A stretch of DNA of 10,103 bases, taken from the NCBI GenBank assembly GCA_946186215.1, contig CAMHMM010000044.1, positions 1 to 10,103 of the forward strand. Direction: 5' to 3'. Positions 1 to 6,709 of this stretch are shown one piece after another. The position numbers were made by a program, and so were the translations under genes. This stretch comes from an uncultured Ruminococcus sp. GTDB taxonomy: Bacteria; Bacillota; Clostridia; Oscillospirales; Ruminococcaceae. The first letter of the stretch is position 1; every line of letters begins with the position of its first letter. A model generated the notes under the pieces. It had not been told where the DNA came from. It saw only the letters and a list, made by a program, of their open reading frames with translations, and did not search any database.

Positions 1-1136
1 TGAAAGGCACAAATATAGAATGTGCCCTTGTTTCCACCAACTCCATTACACAGGGACAGCAGGTCTATCCGCTGTGGCATGATCTTTTTGAAGATGGCAT
101 AACGATAAACTTTGCACACCGCACTTTTCGATGGGACAGTGAAGCTTCAAATATGGCACATGTGCATTGTGTTATAATCGGATTTTCCTATGTATCACGG
201 AATGAAAAACTGCTCTTTGACGGTGATACGGTGCAGAAAGTCGGTAATATCAATGCTTATCTACTCAATGCGCCTAATATAATCATAGAAAAGCGAAAAA
301 AGCCTATATCTGATGTACCGGAAATGCTGAAAGGTAGCAGTCCAGTTGACGGCGGGAATTTATTGCTATCAGACAAGGAATATCAGGACATAATATCAAA
401 AGAGCCGTTATCACAGAAATATATCAGACCATTTCTCGGTGCAAAAGAATATTTGCACAATATCAAAAGGTGGTGTATTTGGCTTGAAAATTTTGATCCA
501 TCAGAAGTTGCTAAACTCAACGAGATCAACAGAAGGATCAATGCTGTGAAAGAATTTCGCCTTTCAAGTACAAAAGAAGCCACCAAACGATATGCTGAAT
601 ATCCAACAAGATTTATGGAAATGAGGCAGCCCGACACAAGCTATATTCTAATTCCCCGCCACTCCTCGGAAAACAGAAAGTACATCCCGTTTGGATTTAT
701 GGGTAGTGAAGTGATTTGCGGAGATGCTAATGCAATGCTCCCTAATGCAACTTTGTTTCATTTTGGAGTTTTAAGTTCAGCTGTTCATATGTATTGGGTT
801 AAAACAGTATGTGGTAGAATAAAAAGTGATTTTCGATATTCAAATGATGTTGTGTATAATAACTTCCCATGGTGTGAACCTAAACCTGAACAAAAAGCAA
901 AGATAGAACAAACCGCACAGGCTATACTTGATGCCCGTGCAAAATATCCCGACAGCAGCTTTGCCGATATGTACGGAGATAATATGTATCTGTATGCAGA
1001 CCTCACCGCCGCCCACAAAGCCAATGACAAAGCAGTTATGCAGGCTTACGGGTTCAAGCAGGATATGACAGAAAGCGAGATCGTGGCAGAACTGATGAAG
1101 ATGTACCAGAAATTGACGGGAGCTGATAAAATATGA
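1..1136 (+). CDS. MmeI-like type IIG/IIL restriction-modification enzyme, C-terminal part (5' end outside window)
   Basis: The frame is open from base 3 to the TGA at 1134-1136 (377 codons), so the gene starts upstream; the ATG at 153 is internal. Enzymes of this family join a nuclease, an N6-adenine methyltransferase and a target-recognition domain in one chain of roughly 900 residues, so only the last part is visible. Seen at the start is the end of the methyltransferase fold (ALVSTNSITQG at fragment residues 8-18, then AHRTFRW and HCVIIGF). The target-recognition region follows, ending in FRYSNDVVYNNFPW (fragment residues 277-290), which I recognise as typical of MmeI-like proteins. A helical tail with LADxxAAH-like and MQAYGF segments closes it. 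The catalytic NPPY motif and nuclease would lie upstream, so activity cannot be judged. The stop overlaps the next gene by 4 bases. The gene is AT-rich compared with those after 1811, consistent with horizontal acquisition. Family assignment is by recalled motifs. Confidence 0.88.
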   Translation, partial: KGTNIECALVSTNSITQGQQVYPLWHDLFEDGITINFAHRTFRWDSEASNMAHVHCVIIGFSYVSRNEKLLFDGDTVQKVGNINAYLLNAPNIIIEKRKKPISDVPEMLKGSSPVDGGNLLLSDKEYQDIISKEPLSQKYIRPFLGAKEYLHNIKRWCIWLENFDPSEVAKLNEINRRINAVKEFRLSSTKEATKRYAEYPTRFMEMRQPDTSYILIPRHSSENRKYIPFGFMGSEVICGDANAMLPNATLFHFGVLSSAVHMYWVKTVCGRIKSDFRYSNDVVYNNFPWCEPKPEQKAKIEQTAQAILDARAKYPDSSFADMYGDNMYLYADLTAAHKANDKAVMQAYGFKQDMTESEIVAELMKMYQKLTGADKI

Positions 1137-1336
1137 TAACACAAAAGAAACAACAGCATCAGACACCGAGAGAACGGCATGAAAGAATGGTTCGCAATGT
1201 TGCCGGTACATTTGCTATCGAAGGGATAACTCTCAGCGATTCAAGCAGAAATAATCTCGACAGGCTCTTTTCGGGTCAGGCAAGCTATGAGCAGATCATG
1301 GAAGAGATCCGGGCTAAATACGATAAGAGGAAATAA
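1133..1336 (+). CDS. VbhA-like antitoxin (Fic-inhibitory small protein)
   Basis: This 67-residue protein starts inside the ATGA that ends the restriction gene, so translation is probably coupled. A polar, basic N-terminus leads into a helix carrying TFAIEG at residues 26-31. That fits the (S/T)xxxE(G/N) inhibitory motif by which VbhA-type antitoxins block ATP binding in Fic AMP-transferases, with Glu30 as the inhibitory glutamate. The second half, L-S-x-x-S-R-N-N-L-x-R-L-F-S-G-Q-x-S-Y-E-Q-I, followed by a basic AKYDKRK end, matches the small helical bundle of antitoxin VbhA family proteins. Its expected partner is a Fic toxin, but none follows: a terminator comes 66 bases after the stop, then repeats. 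The toxin may lie upstream of the window, be lost, or be encoded elsewhere. Alternatively the protein may serve the restriction enzyme. The family call is strong; the function here is inferred. Confidence 0.82.
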   Translation: MITQKKQQHQTPRERHERMVRNVAGTFAIEGITLSDSSRNNLDRLFSGQASYEQIMEEIRAKYDKRK

Positions 1337-1401
1337 TGTTTTCAAAGCTGCACTCTTGCAAAGCTTTTTGATGAATAGTTGATCATTGACGGTTCAATAT
1401 C

Positions 1402-1450
1402 CTGTTTCCCAAAATCACGAATTTGTTGATTTTGGGAAACAGATTTTTTT
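1402..1450 (+). terminator. Rho-independent terminator of the restriction/antitoxin operon
   Basis: A perfect 16-bp inverted repeat (1402-1417 paired with 1427-1442) encloses a 9-base loop and is followed by A and seven T residues (1444-1450). It lies 66 bases after the antitoxin stop, in the right orientation to end that operon. There is no T-run on the other side, so it is probably one-directional. Confidence 0.93.
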
Positions 1451-1462
1451 GCCCTGAACGCG

Positions 1463-1507
1463 GCATAATAGCTTTTGGACGAAAAGCTGTTCGGCCTGTC
1501 GAAAACC
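1463..1507 (+). repeat. Possible decayed copy of the intergenic repeat
   Basis: The sequence GCATAATAG resembles the AAATAATAG that opens repeats A and B. It is followed, after about 16 bases, by CTGTTCGGCCTGTCGAAAAC, a degraded likeness of the closing hairpin CTGTCGGCCTTGCCGACC. The middle of the unit is missing. A small hairpin (AGCTTTT 1470-1476 paired with AAAAGCT 1482-1488) occupies the gap. The relation to the repeat family is tentative. Confidence 0.3.
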
Positions 1508-1512
1508 GGTGT

Positions 1513-1620
1513 AAATAATAGCAGACATAAAAGTTCCGAGCCACAAATGAACAACTCCGTACAAAATAGAGTACGAGTAACAGCGGCGTTTCGCCGTCCT
1601 TGCCGACTTGCCTAAGTGCA
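1513..1620 (+). repeat. Intergenic repeat, copy A
   Basis: First of two tandem units with a 108-base period. The first 68 bases agree with copy B at 60 positions, most differences being transitions. The core reads TTCCGAGCCACAAATGAAC, then ACTCC...AGAGTACGAGTAAC. It is followed by a hairpin CGGCG-TTT-CGCCG (1584-1596). The unit has no reading frame with plausible start signals. Copies C, D and E between 5350 and 5620 belong to the same family. Confidence 0.85.
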
Positions 1621-1729
1621 AAATAATAGTGGGTATAAAAGCTCCGAGCCACAAATGAACAACTCCGCAAAAAATAGAGTACGAGTAGCTGTCGGCCTTG
1701 CCGACCGGGAGGGTGCAGGCTCTGCCTGC
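1621..1729 (+). repeat. Intergenic repeat, copy B, with two terminal hairpins
   Basis: Second tandem unit, starting with the same AAATAATAG and sharing the uninterrupted 25-base block around CCGAGCCACAAATGAAC with copy A. It ends in hairpin GTCGGC-CTT-GCCGAC (1691-1705) and then a second hairpin GCAGGC-TCT-GCCTGC (1715-1729). Neither hairpin has a T-run after it. The unit ends five bases before the -35 box of the promoter for the DUF58 gene. Confidence 0.85.
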
Positions 1730-1734
1730 CTGCC

Positions 1735-1763
1735 TTGACAAATCTGAATAGAAATAGTATAAT
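1735..1763 (+). promoter_or_regulatory. Consensus sigma-A promoter for the DUF58/transglutaminase operon
   Basis: A perfect TTGACA (1735-1740) and a perfect TATAAT (1758-1763) are separated by 17 bases, the ideal spacing. Transcription should start near 1770, giving an untranslated leader of about 40 bases before the ATG at 1811. The -35 box lies directly after the hairpins of repeat copy B. No operator-like palindrome is evident, so high constitutive activity is plausible. Confidence 0.9.
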
Positions 1764-1810
1764 TGACATAATGATTTTTAACAATACTTATCTCCGATAG
1801 GGAATATGAT

Positions 1811-3028
1811 ATGGACAGAAGAAATATAATAAAAGGCCTTACCAACTATCTTATGTCGCTGGCGCTGGCGCTTGTGGTTGCCCTGTATCTCAGCGGCAGG
1901 ATAGGCTGGTTCCTTATTGCAGCGTTTATATGCGCTCCGATAGTGTCGCTGGCGCTGACAGCGGCATTTGTTTCAAGGATATACGCCTCCATCGACGGCG
2001 GCGGCATGACGGTGAGCAAGGGCGACAGCGCCGAGCTTGCCATAACCCTTTCAAACGGCTTTATACTGCCGTCCCCGCCGGTGTGCATCAAATTATTCAC
2101 AGGCGATGGTGCAGCCGCTGATGAACCCAATATAACCTGTACGGTCATGCCCATGTCAGAGGAGATCATCCCCGTAAAGTATCTTGCGAGGATCAGCGGC
2201 CCGCATAAGGTAGGCGTGGAGAGCATTGTGATCAGGGATTATTTCGGGCTGATCTCATTCAAGCTTCGCAATATTGACACAGAGGAGCTCCATACCCGAC
2301 TTGATATCATCCCCGATATCGCAGATGTGCCCTTTACCGCCTCGCTTTTCAGGCGTGCCGAGGAGATATCCGCCATGGCCGACGACAGCGAGGATACCGT
2401 GAGCGATACGGTGCATATGTTCGGCGGCTTCCCCGGGTACGATAGCCGCGAATATGTCCCGGGCGATCCGCTCAAGCGTATCAACTGGAAGCAGTCCGCA
2501 AAGAAGGGCTCGCTGCTGGTGCGTCTTGACGATGAAACTCCCGCTCAGTCAATAAATATCGTGCTTGACGGGGTTTTTGAGGAAAATATCGATCCTGTCC
2601 TGTTCCATACATCGGATAAGCTGCTCGGCAATTCTCTTGATGAGCTGCGCGAGCTTGCAGGGCAGTGGGCTGTGGAGCAGTCACTTGGCATGGTTCGTGC
2701 CTTTGTCCGCAGAAATTACAGCGTTACCTACTATTATATGGGCGAGCACGGCTGGCAGTCTCTGGGCGTTGCCGATGAAAATGAGCTGACTCAGGTGCAG
2801 ACCGACCTTGCTTCGATGAGATTTTCGCCGGAGATGAGATTCACCCGCTACCCTGCGGATGAGATAAGCAATTCAAAGGGCGGTGTGTCCGTGTTCTTCA
2901 CGCCTTTTTGCAATGCCGCACTGTATGAGGAGCTTACCGCAGATTCGGACGGCACGCAGAGACCTCTTATCGCTGCAGCCGTTACAGACGGTTCAGCAGA
3001 TGGATTTGAAACGGGGGGAGCAGCATGA
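1811..3028 (+). CDS. DUF58 domain membrane protein
   Basis: This 405-residue protein has two N-terminal membrane segments (about residues 12-28 and 31-54). An extracytoplasmic or linker beta-rich part follows, then the DUF58 signature G-Y-D-S-R-E-Y-V-P-G-D-P-L-K-R-I-N-W-K at residues 209-227, followed by SAKKGSLLVR and the strand INIVLDG that begins a von Willebrand A-like fold. DUF58 proteins usually work with a MoxR AAA+ ATPase and a transglutaminase-like membrane protein; their exact biochemical role is poorly defined, with links to envelope and protein-complex maturation. The start is supported by an AGGGAA ribosome binding site (about 1799-1804), and the ATG at 1806 is out of frame. The gene overlaps the transglutaminase gene by 4 bases (ATGA at 3025-3028), indicating coupled translation. 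No moxR lies upstream in the window, where it is usually found. Confidence 0.9.
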   Translation: MDRRNIIKGLTNYLMSLALALVVALYLSGRIGWFLIAAFICAPIVSLALTAAFVSRIYASIDGGGMTVSKGDSAELAITLSNGFILPSPPVCIKLFTGDGAAADEPNITCTVMPMSEEIIPVKYLARISGPHKVGVESIVIRDYFGLISFKLRNIDTEELHTRLDIIPDIADVPFTASLFRRAEEISAMADDSEDTVSDTVHMFGGFPGYDSREYVPGDPLKRINWKQSAKKGSLLVRLDDETPAQSINIVLDGVFEENIDPVLFHTSDKLLGNSLDELRELAGQWAVEQSLGMVRAFVRRNYSVTYYYMGEHGWQSLGVADENELTQVQTDLASMRFSPEMRFTRYPADEISNSKGGVSVFFTPFCNAALYEELTADSDGTQRPLIAAAVTDGSADGFETGGAA

Positions 3029-5334
3029 CAGAGGATATAAAAGGCCTTATCATATCAAAAAAGAAGCTGCTGCTTCCAATACTTCTTTCGGTAGTCCTTT
3101 CGCTTTCCACATATGCGGTGTATGATGAAAGGCTCTCTTTCGGCTGGGTGCTCGGCGTTATAGGCGTTACGGTGGTCACCTTTGCCGTGGGCGAATTTGT
3201 CAACCGCCACCATTTTATTGGTGCCATAGGCCTGATAGCACTTATTTTTGCCTGCCTGTATTTCTTTTTCATGCTCATTGCGGGAACGGATTACGGCTTT
3301 ACCTTCCAGCGATGGCTGCTCACAGGCTCGGACGAGGTGGAAACGCGGTTTGAGTATATGCTCGCCGTGCTGATAAGCTTTATTCCCTTTTATGCCATAT
3401 GCATATATTACTTTACCGCCATTTTGTACAGAATGGTGTTTCTCACACTGATAAGCATAATCCCCTGTGCCCTCTATGTAAAGGTGCTCGAGGATATGGG
3501 CGATATCTATATCGCGCTGATAGCGCTTCTCAATGTGGCCATACTCCTTGTCGAGGTGCGCTCGAGAGAGGATAAGGGCAGGAGAGTCATCGGCGCAAAG
3601 CAGTCCGTGCTTTCGGTTACGGTGTTCATATTCTTCCTGCTTGCGGTGTCCGCTGTTATCCCCAAGGAAAGGGATGCCCGCTACTATGACAGATTTGAAG
3701 AGCTCTTCATGGATACCGATATGCAGAATTCGTTCCGCAGCGACTACACCAATTTTGCGGATCTTTCGGGAAATGCGGATAATTACCGCAACTTTGCAAA
3801 CCGAAGGATGTATACCGTCACAGGCTCTCATGCGCCTTATTTCAAGCGCCAGACCTTTGATGAGTATGATTTTGAACTCAATGCATGGAGAGCATTTCCT
3901 GATTCAAACACCATCATCTGCACCCAGCAGGAGTGGTATGATACCCATAATCTGCAGAACCTTTCCGTTCTGCAGTCAGCGATGCGCCGCGCGGATGAGC
4001 TTTCACCGGGCTTTGCGGAAAAGTACGGACTTACGGGCGTTACAAAGGGCATCGATGTGAATGATGCGATAGTCACCCTTGTGGTGAGCTCTGAAAATTT
4101 CGGCGCGATGTACTATCTTTCACCTGCCCGTGCTGTGGATGTGCGCAATTATATCGGCGGCCCCGATGCATATGTTTCAAAGAGCGGCGTTTTCCGCTTC
4201 AAGGATGAGCCTCACCCCAATGATTTTGCCTATGTGGTGGAATATTATGATGAGATATTCTCCAAGGGGCGCTTTATTGCAGAAGACGGTTCGTCTATGG
4301 ACAGCGCTGCCTGCCATGAGATGCTCACTGAGATGAAGGATATCCTTGCAGAGGGCGATGCCCGCTCCGACGAGACCTTTGTCAAGTCAGCAGATGTGTT
4401 CCTTTCGGTAAATGATGATGCAATGGAGTACAAAAGCCGCTGCGAAGCAAATACAGCCCTTGTTCCCGAAAGGATAAAGGAGCTTGCCGAGGAGATCACC
4501 GACGGCATGACCTACGACTGGGAAAAGGCCAATGCCCTTGCTTCGTACTTTATCCAGAACAACTATATCTATGACCTCAATACTGCCGCGCTCGATCCCT
4601 CTGTGGAATACTTCCTGTTTGAAAGCAAGAGGGGAAGCTGCTCGGACTATGCTTCCGCATTTACGCTTATGGCAAGGAGCGTGGGGCTCACCGTGCGCTA
4701 TTGCGAGGGCTTTATGCCCGAGCTTTCGTCAAGGGAGAATACATACATCATCAAGGATACGGACTCCCACGCATACGCTGAGGTCTATATCCAGAATATC
4801 GGCTGGCTGGTCTATGAATCCACAGTCGCATCCGAATACAATCCCTTTGCGGATATGGCGGAGACCAATGTGAACAACGGTCCTCAGTTTGAGCTTGATA
4901 CAGGTCTTGTGAGCACAGTCCTGCGTATCATGGGACTGGTGCTTGCAGTCGTTCTGATAGGCGTGTTCCTGTTCCCAGTGATCGACGAGATGAAGTTCAG
5001 ACGGGAATTCTCCAAGTCTGATCCGGATAACGCAGCAGTCCTTGCCTATTCAAGGCTGTCCTCGGGCAAGGCGACCAAGATCGTCAGGGGCATATCCTCC
5101 AAGACACCCTTTGAGGTGACGGATAAGCTTTCAGACAAGACAGGCACTGACAGTACGCCTCTTGCGTTCATGGTTGAGCGCTCTGTCTACGGCGGTGATG
5201 CACTGAACGATGAGGATAAATCCCAGGTAAAGAGCGTATACGAAAAGGCCGTCAGCGGCATAGAGAAATATCTTTCCGATAAGGCGAAGACCGACAGAAA
5301 GAAGTTTAAGGACAAATTCAGAAAGAAGAAATGA
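3025..5334 (+). CDS. Membrane-anchored transglutaminase-like (TgpA-type) protein
   Basis: The 769-residue protein opens with about seven membrane helices (near residues 15-33, 38-57, 64-86, 111-134, 136-152, 160-177 and 194-212). A large extracellular part contains the transglutaminase core: GSCSDYASAF with nucleophile Cys539, then DSHAYAEVYI with His582. The third triad position, GWLVYES, carries Glu598 where the classical triad has Asp. A last membrane helix (about 633-653) precedes a cytoplasmic tail with TPFEV and MVERSVYGG, resembling the DUF4129 region of TgpA proteins, and ends in a very basic KKFKDKFRKKK. Members are thought to act on envelope proteins or peptides as proteases or cross-linking enzymes; the substrate is unknown. 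The start overlaps the DUF58 stop, after a GGGGGAG ribosome binding site at about 3015-3021. The pair is probably one operon from the promoter at 1735. No clear terminator follows. Confidence 0.9.
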   Translation: MTEDIKGLIISKKKLLLPILLSVVLSLSTYAVYDERLSFGWVLGVIGVTVVTFAVGEFVNRHHFIGAIGLIALIFACLYFFFMLIAGTDYGFTFQRWLLTGSDEVETRFEYMLAVLISFIPFYAICIYYFTAILYRMVFLTLISIIPCALYVKVLEDMGDIYIALIALLNVAILLVEVRSREDKGRRVIGAKQSVLSVTVFIFFLLAVSAVIPKERDARYYDRFEELFMDTDMQNSFRSDYTNFADLSGNADNYRNFANRRMYTVTGSHAPYFKRQTFDEYDFELNAWRAFPDSNTIICTQQEWYDTHNLQNLSVLQSAMRRADELSPGFAEKYGLTGVTKGIDVNDAIVTLVVSSENFGAMYYLSPARAVDVRNYIGGPDAYVSKSGVFRFKDEPHPNDFAYVVEYYDEIFSKGRFIAEDGSSMDSAACHEMLTEMKDILAEGDARSDETFVKSADVFLSVNDDAMEYKSRCEANTALVPERIKELAEEITDGMTYDWEKANALASYFIQNNYIYDLNTAALDPSVEYFLFESKRGSCSDYASAFTLMARSVGLTVRYCEGFMPELSSRENTYIIKDTDSHAYAEVYIQNIGWLVYESTVASEYNPFADMAETNVNNGPQFELDTGLVSTVLRIMGLVLAVVLIGVFLFPVIDEMKFRREFSKSDPDNAAVLAYSRLSSGKATKIVRGISSKTPFEVTDKLSDKTGTDSTPLAFMVERSVYGGDALNDEDKSQVKSVYEKAVSGIEKYLSDKAKTDRKKFKDKFRKKK

Positions 5335-5349
5335 TACTGTACTGCAGCG

Positions 5350-5437
5350 CTTAGAATAGTTCCAAGTCGCAAACAGATATTGCCGCTCAAATAAGAGTAC
5401 GGGTAACTGTCGCCTTGGCCGAACGAGCAGCAGCGGC
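5350..5437 (+). repeat. Intergenic repeat, copy C (diverged)
   Basis: It shares the family elements TAGTTCCAAGTCGCAAACAG (compare AGTTCCGAGCCTCAAACAG in copy E) and GCTCAAATAAGAGTACGGGT followed by AACTGTCG. The closing hairpin is degraded: GTCGCCTTGGCCGAAC retains the outline of GTCGGCCTTGCCGAC but no longer pairs well. It starts 15 bases after the transglutaminase stop. Confidence 0.75.
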
Positions 5438-5533
5438 GGTATCATCAATATAAAAGTTTCGAGATGCAAATGAGTGTTGACTACAAATAAACATACGGGT
5501 GGCTGCAGGCTCTGCCTGCCGGGCATCAGCGAA
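5438..5533 (+). repeat. Intergenic repeat, copy D
   Basis: The unit opens with GGTATCATCA, exactly as copy E does 96 bases later. It continues with TATAAAAGTTTCGAG and CATACGGGTGGCTG, then ends in hairpin GCAGGC-TCT-GCCTGC (5505-5519), the same stem as the second hairpin of copy B. The central part is the most diverged of the copies. Confidence 0.75.
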
Positions 5534-5620
5534 GGTATCATCAGTATGAGAGTTCCGAGCCTCAAACAGGCGTTAATACTCAAATGAGAGTACGGGTAAC
5601 TGTCGGCTTTGCCGACCGGA
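5534..5620 (+). repeat. Intergenic repeat, copy E, adjoining holA
   Basis: It opens with GGTATCATCAGTATGAGAG, has the core TTCCGAGCCTCAAACAGGC and ACTCAAATGAGAGTACGGGT (the latter with a small ACTC/GAGT stem), and ends in hairpin GTCGGC-TTT-GCCGAC (5602-5616). It finishes 30 bases before the holA start codon, so it probably lies within the holA leader or just upstream of it. Confidence 0.82.
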
Positions 5621-5649
5621 AGGGGGAGTGAAAAACGGCACAGATAACG

Positions 5650-6675
5650 ATGCGTGAGCTGGAGACGGTAATAAAATCAGGCAGCGCAAAGGGTGCATAT
5701 TATCTCTACGGAGCGGATAATTACCGCACTGCCGAGGCGTTCGGCAGGCTCTGCGAGAGCATCGTCCCCGCGGATGATACACTCAATATCCATTCCTTTC
5801 AGGGAAAGAACATAGATATAGATGAAGTAGTGGAGGCCTGCGATGCCCTGCCTGTGTTTGCGGAGAAGATGCTGGTCACCGTGTGCGACCTCGATCTTGA
5901 GGTGAACAAGGTGCCTGCTGCAAAGCTGAAGCCTCTCATTGATGAGATCGAAAATCTGCCCGAAACGACGGTGCTGATCTTCTATACATCCACCACCGAT
6001 ATATGCGGCGGTAAGGCAAAGCCCACAGCGGCCAATAAAAAACTGTTCACCGCAGTGGATAAATATGGCAGTACCCTTCGCTTTGATATGCTCACTCCTG
6101 TGCAGACCGCAAGGCTTGTGGAGCAGCGCTGCTCGGAAAACGGAGCCGCCATCGAAAGAGCGGCCGCAGAGCTTATCGGCACAAGATGCAGGGGCGACCT
6201 TAACTTTGCCATGAACGAGGCGGACAAGCTTTCCTCATATTCAGCGCATATCACAAAAGCGGATGTGGAGATGCTCACCCCCGAAAATGACGACACAAAG
6301 GCCTATACCCTTTCTGATGCAATAGCATCGGGGAATGTGACGCGGGCGCTGGATATCTACAACCGCCTTATCGAAAACAGGACGGATCCCATCTATCTTC
6401 TGTATATCGTGACAGGCAGCATAAACGATATCTACCGCGCAAGGCTGGCACTTGACAGCCGCAGGAGCGCGGAGAATGTGACGGAGGATTTCGGCTACTC
6501 CGCAAATATGCGCTTTCGTGTGACAAATGCGTTCAAGAGCGCACAGAAGACCACTGCAAAGAGAATGCGGCACTGTATGGAGGTGCTTTTGCAGGCCGAT
6601 CTGGATATGAAAACGGGCAAGGGCGCACCGGAGACCATACTTGAAAACGCGATAATCAGGATAAGCGGAAAATGA
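5650..6675 (+). CDS. holA: DNA polymerase III delta subunit (clamp-loader)
   Basis: HolA is the clamp-loader subunit that opens the sliding-clamp ring so it can be placed on DNA at the replication fork in the cytoplasm. At 341 residues it has the usual family length. The N-terminus GAYYLYGADNYRTAEAF corresponds to the family's opening strand and helix, as do PVFAEKMLVTVCDLDL and PETTVLIFYTSTTD in the first domain. TRCRGDLNFAMNEADKLSSY marks the second domain, and LSDAIASGNVTRALDIYNRL with the helical C-terminus to ILENAIIRI forms the collar domain. As expected for delta, there is no Walker A motif. The ATG at 5650 is the only usual start codon between the in-frame stop at 5629 and the conserved region. 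Its ribosome binding site is poor: the only purine-rich run, AGGGGGAG (5621-5628), is 21 bases away. No promoter was found; repeat copy E ends just upstream. Confidence 0.93.
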   Translation: MRELETVIKSGSAKGAYYLYGADNYRTAEAFGRLCESIVPADDTLNIHSFQGKNIDIDEVVEACDALPVFAEKMLVTVCDLDLEVNKVPAAKLKPLIDEIENLPETTVLIFYTSTTDICGGKAKPTAANKKLFTAVDKYGSTLRFDMLTPVQTARLVEQRCSENGAAIERAAAELIGTRCRGDLNFAMNEADKLSSYSAHITKADVEMLTPENDDTKAYTLSDAIASGNVTRALDIYNRLIENRTDPIYLLYIVTGSINDIYRARLALDSRRSAENVTEDFGYSANMRFRVTNAFKSAQKTTAKRMRHCMEVLLQADLDMKTGKGAPETILENAIIRISGK

Positions 6676-6709
6676 TCCCGACGGGACCGACAATACAGGA
6701 GAAAGATCA

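Noticed and set aside
153..155. ATG at 153 as the true start of the restriction enzyme gene
   Set aside because: The frame is open to the window edge and bases 3-152 encode conserved methyltransferase residues such as ALVSTNSITQG, so the gene begins upstream.
1691..1729. Paired GC hairpins of repeat B as a terminator
   Set aside because: No T-run follows either stem, and the next element is a consensus promoter; the true terminator for the upstream operon is at 1402-1450.
1513..1729. CRISPR array or insertion-sequence end
   Set aside because: The units are long, few and diverged, without regular unique spacers, cas genes, transposase or target-site duplications.
1342..1784. Overlapping minus-strand reading frames of 70-133 codons in the gap before the DUF58 gene
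   Set aside because: They run through the tandem repeats and terminator, the same peptide words recur from the repeats, and none has a convincing start or family likeness.
5131..5583. Minus-strand 150-codon reading frame across repeats C-E
   Set aside because: Its repeated peptide (LRLGTLILMIP-like) is the translated intergenic repeat, and it runs into the transglutaminase gene antisense.
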